Positions 5,473-9,790 of a DNA stretch of 9,790 bases are shown piece after piece. Made by a program: the position numbers and the translations under genes. The notes below the pieces were generated by a model. That model was not told the DNA's origin. It ran no database searches and saw only the letters and a program-made list of their open reading frames with translations. The number at the start of each line of letters is the position of its first letter. The first letter of the stretch is position 1. Source of the DNA: an uncultured bacterium. Its GTDB lineage: Bacteria > Bacteroidota > Bacteroidia > Bacteroidales > Bacteroidaceae. The DNA is taken from positions 1 to 9,790 of the forward strand of contig CALZMB010000066.1 in assembly GCA_945788485.1 (NCBI GenBank). The letters run 5' to 3'.

Positions 5473-7470
5473 ATGGACGTTAGAAAACAATATCAATATA
5501 TGGCAAAACTTCCAGACAACGCATTCAGCGAATTGCGTGAAGGAGAAGAGTACGAACCGCTGCTCTCTCCTGCTGCCGAGCACAAGGAGATAACACCTTG
5601 GTCGGTGGGGTGGGGCGTGCTTATGGCTGTGATTTTCTCTGCCGCCGCCGCTTATCTTGGACTGAAGGTGGGGCAGGTCTTCGAGGCCGCCATCCCTATC
5701 TCAATTATTGCTGTCGGTGCTGCCGCCGCGACGAAACGCAGAGGCGCGATGGGCGAGAACGTTATAATACAGTGTATCGGTGAATGCTCCGGCGCAATCG
5801 TGGCAGGCGTGATATTCACCTTGCCCGCTATCTATATCCTGCAGGAGAAATATCCTGAGATGACGGCATCCTTCTGGCAGATTTTCCTCTCGTCGCTACT
5901 GGGAGGAGTGCTCGGCATGTTGTTCCTTATCCCTTTCAGAAAATATTTCGTCAAGGAGCAGCACGGGAAATATCCGTTCCCTGAGGCTACTGCAACGACA
6001 CAGGTCATCGTAAGCGGCGAGGAGGGCGGCGGCCAGGCCAGAATGCTTGCCGTCGCTGGTCTTGTCGGTGGTTTGTATGATTTCGTCGTCAGCTCTTTCG
6101 GCTGGTGGAACGAACTGTTCACCACACGCGTCCTGCCTATGGGCGATGTCGTGGCAGACAAGCTGAAACTGGTGTTCAAGGTGAATACAAGTGCCGCAGT
6201 GGTAGGTTTAGGATATATCATAGGCCTGAAATATTCGTTCATCATCTGTCTTGGCTCTTTCGCTGTGTGGTGGCTGATAGTCCCGCTGATGTCGATGGTG
6301 TTCGGAGATGTCGTGTTGAACAATTGGGATGCGTCTATTACGCAGACTGTCGGACAGATGTCACCTGAGCAGATATTCACCTCTTACGGCAAGTCGATAG
6401 GCATAGGAGGCATCGCCATGGCGGGTGTCATAGGCATAGTGCGTTCGTGGGGCGTGATAGCAGGTGCTGTGAGCCTGGCAACGAAAGAGTTGCGTGGAAA
6501 TCAGGAAGACAGCATCTCCACCGTCCGCACACAACGCGACCTCTCGTTCCGCACTGTTGCAGTGGCTGTCGTTGCTGTTGTCGTGGCCGTAGCCCTGTTC
6601 CTCTATTTCGGCGTCATGCAGCATAACTGGCTGTTTACGGCTGTCGCTCTTGTGCTCGTCGTGGGTATCTCGTTCCTTTTCTGCACAGTCGCAGCCAATG
6701 CAACTGCTATCGTCGGCACAAACCCGGTGTCAGGCATGACGCTGATGACGCTCATTCTTGCATCTGTAGTGCTTGCAGCTATAGGTCTCAATGGCACGAC
6801 GGGTATGCTCGCCGCACTAATTATGGGCTCTGTGGCATGTACTGCTTTGTCGATGGCAGGATGCTTCATCACTGATTTGAAGATAGGCTATTGGATTGGC
6901 AACACGCCTCGCAAACAAGAAATCTGGAAACCTCTTGGCACTCTCGTGTCCGCAGCTACCGTAGCGGGCGTGATGATTCTGATGAACGAGACCTACGGCT
7001 TCACGTCAGGACAGCTTGCCGCTCCTCAGGCAAATGCCATGGCTGCCGTCATCGAACCGCTCATGAACGGGGCTGGCGCTCCCTGGCTTCTCTATGCGGC
7101 AGGTGCCGTCATAGCCCTCGTGCTGACATGGCTGAAAGTTCCGGCTCTCGCTTTCGCCCTCGGCATGTTCATTCCTTTGGAGCTCAACACTCCGATTCTT
7201 GTCGGCGGAGCGATAAACTGGTATGTCACATCGCGCTCGAAGAATGCTGACCTGAACCGCCTGCGCGGCGAGAAAGGCACACTTATCGCCAGTGGCTTCA
7301 TCGCCGGCGGCGCACTCATGGGCGTCGTGTCTGCATTGCTGCGGTTTATGGGATACGATTTCGTTAACGAGCTGTGGCTCTCCAACCCGTTGTCAGAGGC
7401 TCTTGCCCTCGTGATGTATGCCGCGCTGATAGTCTATTTCATCAAAGCGTCTAAGCCGAAGGCTGAATGA
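5473..7470 (+). CDS. OPT family oligopeptide transporter
   Basis: With the ATG at 5473 this is a 665-residue polytopic inner-membrane protein, dominated by long hydrophobic segments from about residue 46 to the end. It resembles the bacterial OPT branch (TIGR00733-like). Family landmarks are AAAAYLGLKVGQVFEAAIP (57-75), the KYPFPEATATTQVI block (166-179), GTNPVSGMT (415-423) and FIPLELNTPILVGGAINW (566-583). Family members are proton-coupled importers of peptides or, in some branches, metal chelates; the substrate is not predictable here. The frame stays open to an ATG at 5395. That start would add 26 residues unlike the family and directly abuts the repeat array, so I prefer 5473, which follows GGGGGA. 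The ATG at 5500 (MAKLPDNAFSEL) is equally compatible with family N-termini. The gene stands alone behind a long repeat-containing leader, and metK follows after 122 nt on the same strand. Confidence 0.92.
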   Translation: MDVRKQYQYMAKLPDNAFSELREGEEYEPLLSPAAEHKEITPWSVGWGVLMAVIFSAAAAYLGLKVGQVFEAAIPISIIAVGAAAATKRRGAMGENVIIQCIGECSGAIVAGVIFTLPAIYILQEKYPEMTASFWQIFLSSLLGGVLGMLFLIPFRKYFVKEQHGKYPFPEATATTQVIVSGEEGGGQARMLAVAGLVGGLYDFVVSSFGWWNELFTTRVLPMGDVVADKLKLVFKVNTSAAVVGLGYIIGLKYSFIICLGSFAVWWLIVPLMSMVFGDVVLNNWDASITQTVGQMSPEQIFTSYGKSIGIGGIAMAGVIGIVRSWGVIAGAVSLATKELRGNQEDSISTVRTQRDLSFRTVAVAVVAVVVAVALFLYFGVMQHNWLFTAVALVLVVGISFLFCTVAANATAIVGTNPVSGMTLMTLILASVVLAAIGLNGTTGMLAALIMGSVACTALSMAGCFITDLKIGYWIGNTPRKQEIWKPLGTLVSAATVAGVMILMNETYGFTSGQLAAPQANAMAAVIEPLMNGAGAPWLLYAAGAVIALVLTWLKVPALAFALGMFIPLELNTPILVGGAINWYVTSRSKNADLNRLRGEKGTLIASGFIAGGALMGVVSALLRFMGYDFVNELWLSNPLSEALALVMYAALIVYFIKASKPKAE

Positions 7471-7592
7471 TGAGCCATCTTTGAGGCTCTCCCGCGCGAC
7501 ATCTTGCACTCTCACTTGTTCTTAATCATGTAATTTCAAACTTGGCGGATGAATCCAAACATCCATCCTGACATATAAAAACAAGCATTCTT
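7471..7592 (+). other. OPT-metK intergenic spacer
   Basis: The 122-nt spacer holds a weak hairpin directly after the OPT stop (GAGCC 7472-7476 with GGCTC 7485-7489). It has no T-tract and so is a poor terminator. A 5-bp inverted repeat, GGATG/CATCC, lies at 7547-7551 and 7561-7565. TAATTTCA at 7531-7538 resembles a -7 box but misses its last two consensus bases and has no well-spaced TTTG. metK may have an unrecognised promoter here or be read through from OPT. I see no recognisable SAM riboswitch structure. Confidence 0.5.
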
Positions 7593-8846
7593 ATGTATCT
7601 ATTCACATCCGAATCCGTGTCGGAAGGACATCCCGACAAAGTGGCCGACCAGATCAGCGACGCTCTCCTCGACCAGTTCCTCGCTTACGATGAGAAAGCA
7701 CACTGTGCCATCGAGACATTTGTCACAACAGGACAGGTGGTCATCATGGGCGAAGTGTCGTCAAAGGCATATATCGACCTGCAGACCGTAACACGCAAAA
7801 CAATCAACCGCATCGGATACACAAAATCAGAATACCAGTTCGACGGCAACTCTTGCGGCATCCTCACTGCTATACACGAGCAGTCGGGAGATATCAACCG
7901 CGGCGTGTCGAAAGCCGACGAAGAAGACCAGGGCGCAGGCGACCAGGGCATGATGTTTGGTTATGCCACCGTTGAGACCGACCGCTACATGCCTATCTCT
8001 CTCGACCTTGCGCATCTCATCATGAAGACTCTTGCCGAGATACGCCGTGAAGGACATGTCATGACATATCTCCGTCCGGATGCGAAATCGCAGGTTACTG
8101 TCGAATATAGCGACGACAATGTACCGCAGCGCATACACACCATTGTCGTGTCAACACAACATGACGAGTTCGCCGATGACGCCGCGATGCTCGAGACGAT
8201 ATGCCGCGATGTGAAAGAGATTCTCATTCCGAGAGTGAAGTCACAGCTGCGCGACCCGAAGATTCTCTCGCTCTTTAACGATGACATAATATATAAGGTC
8301 AATCCTACGGGCAAGTTCGTCATCGGAGGGCCCCATGGCGACACCGGACTGACAGGACGTAAGATTATCGTAGATACCTACGGAGGCAAAGGCGCACACG
8401 GCGGCGGATGCTTCTCTGGCAAAGACCCGTCGAAAGTTGACCGCTCTGCCGCATACGCCGCACGTCATATCGCGAAGAACATGGTGGCTGCCGGCGTGGC
8501 AGACGAGATGCTCGTGCAGCTCGCATACGCTATCGGTGAGGCGCAGCCCGTCAGCGTGTATGTCAACACCTACGGCCGCTGCAATGTCAAGATGAGCGAC
8601 GGAGAGATAGCAGACAAGATAAAGAGCATGTTCGACCTGCGTCCTAAAGCTATCGAAAACGACTTGAAGCTGCGCCAGCCTATGTATCTCGAGACTGCTG
8701 CCTACGGACACATGGGACGCGAGAATAAAGTAGTGGAGAAGACATTCACCTCGCTCTACCATGAAGAGAAGACTGTCAAAGTCGAGCTCTTCACTTGGGA
8801 GAAACTCGATCTCGTGGAGCGTATAAAGACAGAGTTTGGCATCTGA
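7593..8846 (+). CDS. metK: S-adenosylmethionine synthetase (methionine adenosyltransferase)
   Basis: This cytoplasmic enzyme makes S-adenosylmethionine from methionine and ATP, releasing phosphate and pyrophosphate. It is the methyl donor step for the whole cell. The 417-residue sequence contains all the family signatures: EGHPDKVADQISDA (11-24) with the ATP/metal-binding His13 and Asp15, the GAGDQGMMFGYA signature (114-125), GGPHGDTGLTGRK (245-257), and the glycine-rich loop GGGCFSGKDPSKVDRSAAY (270-288) carrying the substrate-contacting lysines. The loop has Cys273 where most homologues I recall have Ala. Relative to the 384-residue E. coli enzyme it has insertions and a longer C-terminus ending KVELFTWEKLDLVER, typical of Bacteroidetes. 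The start ATG at 7593 gives MYLFTSESVSEGHPDK, the standard N-terminus; there is no Shine-Dalgarno, as is common in this phylum. A DUF4271 gene follows immediately. Confidence 0.98.
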   Translation: MYLFTSESVSEGHPDKVADQISDALLDQFLAYDEKAHCAIETFVTTGQVVIMGEVSSKAYIDLQTVTRKTINRIGYTKSEYQFDGNSCGILTAIHEQSGDINRGVSKADEEDQGAGDQGMMFGYATVETDRYMPISLDLAHLIMKTLAEIRREGHVMTYLRPDAKSQVTVEYSDDNVPQRIHTIVVSTQHDEFADDAAMLETICRDVKEILIPRVKSQLRDPKILSLFNDDIIYKVNPTGKFVIGGPHGDTGLTGRKIIVDTYGGKGAHGGGCFSGKDPSKVDRSAAYAARHIAKNMVAAGVADEMLVQLAYAIGEAQPVSVYVNTYGRCNVKMSDGEIADKIKSMFDLRPKAIENDLKLRQPMYLETAAYGHMGRENKVVEKTFTSLYHEEKTVKVELFTWEKLDLVERIKTEFGI

Positions 8847-8868
8847 CCCGCAAACAATATTTCCTGAC

Positions 8869-9790
8869 GTGATTCAGCAACCGGATTCCATACAGCATGC
8901 CGTCCAGCAACCGGTGACAGATGAACCCCAGTCGCAACAGCCTGCAGAGGCGCAGGCGATTTTGCAGGTTGAGGAAGACTCTGCCACGCACGCCATCTAC
9001 GAGACCTCTACAAGCCACTGGCCTGTGAAGGTGGATTCTGTGTTGCGTCCAGATCAAGGCAAGGAGCTGAAGGCGGAAGTGAAGCCGCTGCCGAAATATT
9101 ACAAGGACAGCTTCTTCGCACGCGACAGCCTGCTGCACAGCGAACTGCAAGGCGGGCGGTACGGCATAGCCGGCGACCCCGTGCCCTACACTGTCCGCGC
9201 CGACAACGTGCTCACCCCCACACTGCTGTTTAGCATACTCATGCTTATGCTCTGCGTGAGACGCTCTTCAAGATTTCTTGTCTTCCAGTTCAAGAACTTC
9301 TTCCACATAATGCGCTCAGATTCAGCTCTCGAACGCGAATCCAATGTGGAGAAACGCTATCTCGTCTTTGCGGAGGCATACGTCGCGGTGGTTCTGACCC
9401 TCGTCTTTTATTTCTTTACGAAGACATACATAGCAGAGACTTACGTCACATATAGCGAATACACACTTCTCGGCATATATTTCGGAGGTATCATGTCGTT
9501 GTTGGTGTTCGAGTATCTGTTGCAGACGGCGGTCAACAATGTGTTTTTCACAACGCATGAGTGCAAGTTGTGGACAACGGCGCGTATGGTACTCATCGCC
9601 TGTATGGGAATAGCGTTGACGCCTATGCTCCTGCTGCTCACCTATTTCGGAATGTCTATCGAAAATGCCCTCGCCTATACGGCGATAGTGATAGTTTTAG
9701 AGAAAATATTGCTGTTTTATAAGTGCTTTTTGATATTTTTCAAGAAAATAAGCCTTTTTCTGCAATTTTTTTTGTACTTTTGCACGCTTG
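8869..9790 (+). CDS. DUF4271 domain-containing membrane protein, 3' end beyond window
   Basis: A frame open from the TAA at 8824-8826 to the right edge encodes a protein that I recognise as the Bacteroidetes DUF4271 family. A Gln/Glu/Pro-rich N-terminus of about 75 residues precedes KYYKDSFFARDSLLHSEL and GGRYGIAGDPVPYTVRADN (95-113). Hydrophobic segments follow at about 114-130, 164-184, 198-219, 240-262 and 266-290. The visible end, FLQFFLYFCTL, matches the family's last conserved block, so few residues are missing. No in-frame ATG exists before 9241, which is inside the domain. The start must be non-ATG: GTG at 8869 (22 nt after the metK stop, chosen here) or TTG at 8836 (overlapping metK by 11 nt). 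Either position suggests translational coupling with metK. The function is unknown; an inner-membrane location is inferred. I recall this family near hemD in related genomes, which cannot be checked here. Confidence 0.85.
   Translation, partial: MIQQPDSIQHAVQQPVTDEPQSQQPAEAQAILQVEEDSATHAIYETSTSHWPVKVDSVLRPDQGKELKAEVKPLPKYYKDSFFARDSLLHSELQGGRYGIAGDPVPYTVRADNVLTPTLLFSILMLMLCVRRSSRFLVFQFKNFFHIMRSDSALERESNVEKRYLVFAEAYVAVVLTLVFYFFTKTYIAETYVTYSEYTLLGIYFGGIMSLLVFEYLLQTAVNNVFFTTHECKLWTTARMVLIACMGIALTPMLLLLTYFGMSIENALAYTAIVIVLEKILLFYKCFLIFFKKISLFLQFFLYFCTL

Noticed and set aside
7472..7489. Terminator after the OPT gene
   Set aside because: The stem is only 5 bp with an 8-nt loop and no following T-tract.
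7471..7592. SAM riboswitch in front of metK
   Set aside because: Only two 5-bp inverted repeats are present. No multi-helix architecture or conserved core of a known SAM riboswitch class could be recognised.
9775..9782. TACTTTTG, a full match to the -7 promoter consensus
   Set aside because: It lies inside the conserved DUF4271 coding block (LYFCTL) and has no TTTG at the right spacing upstream. It could serve a gene beyond the window, but this cannot be judged here.

Overview
The window looks like a chromosomal segment from a Bacteroidales bacterium, most likely Prevotellaceae or Bacteroidaceae. The protein families point that way: a fused NfnA/NfnB-type flavoprotein, a DUF4254 plus family 9 glycosyltransferase pair, a bacterial OPT transporter, a MetK with the Bacteroidetes-type C-terminal tail, and a DUF4271 membrane protein. 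So do the promoters, which use the Bacteroidetes TTTG / TAnnTTTG consensus, and the near absence of Shine-Dalgarno sites. No rRNA, tRNA, insertion sequence or CRISPR array is visible.

Layout. Bases 1-318 (+) hold the 3' end of an ATP-binding protein with a C-terminal PD-(D/E)XK nuclease-like domain. A strong inverted repeat at 394-431 separates it from a convergent minus-strand block. Read in its own direction, that block is DUF4254 (4739-4137), GT9 glycosyltransferase (4067-2961) and an NfnAB-like fusion (2863-506). The gaps are 69 and 97 nt, and a near-consensus promoter lies at 4945-4914. A 733-nt gene-free stretch follows (4740-5472), holding two divergent promoters and an array of 88-bp tandem repeats. 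The plus-strand block is then the OPT oligopeptide transporter (about 5473-7470), metK (7593-8846) and a DUF4271 membrane protein. That last gene has no ATG at its start and runs off the right edge (about 8869 to beyond 9790).

How the genes work together. The minus-strand block combines cell-surface glycan assembly (DUF4254/GT9) with a redox enzyme balancing NADH, NADPH and ferredoxin. The link between these two may be positional only. The plus-strand block is peptide uptake, S-adenosylmethionine synthesis and an uncharacterised membrane protein.

The most unusual element is the repeat array at 4992-5392: 4.5 nearly identical 88-bp units. It starts directly at the -7 element of a plausible plus-strand promoter and stops 80 nt before the OPT start. 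It would therefore be transcribed as a multi-hairpin 5' leader. Each complete unit contains a GGGC...GCCC stem followed by five T's, and a short GC-rich hairpin spans each unit boundary. The rest of the window is mostly conserved Bacteroidetes housekeeping content.
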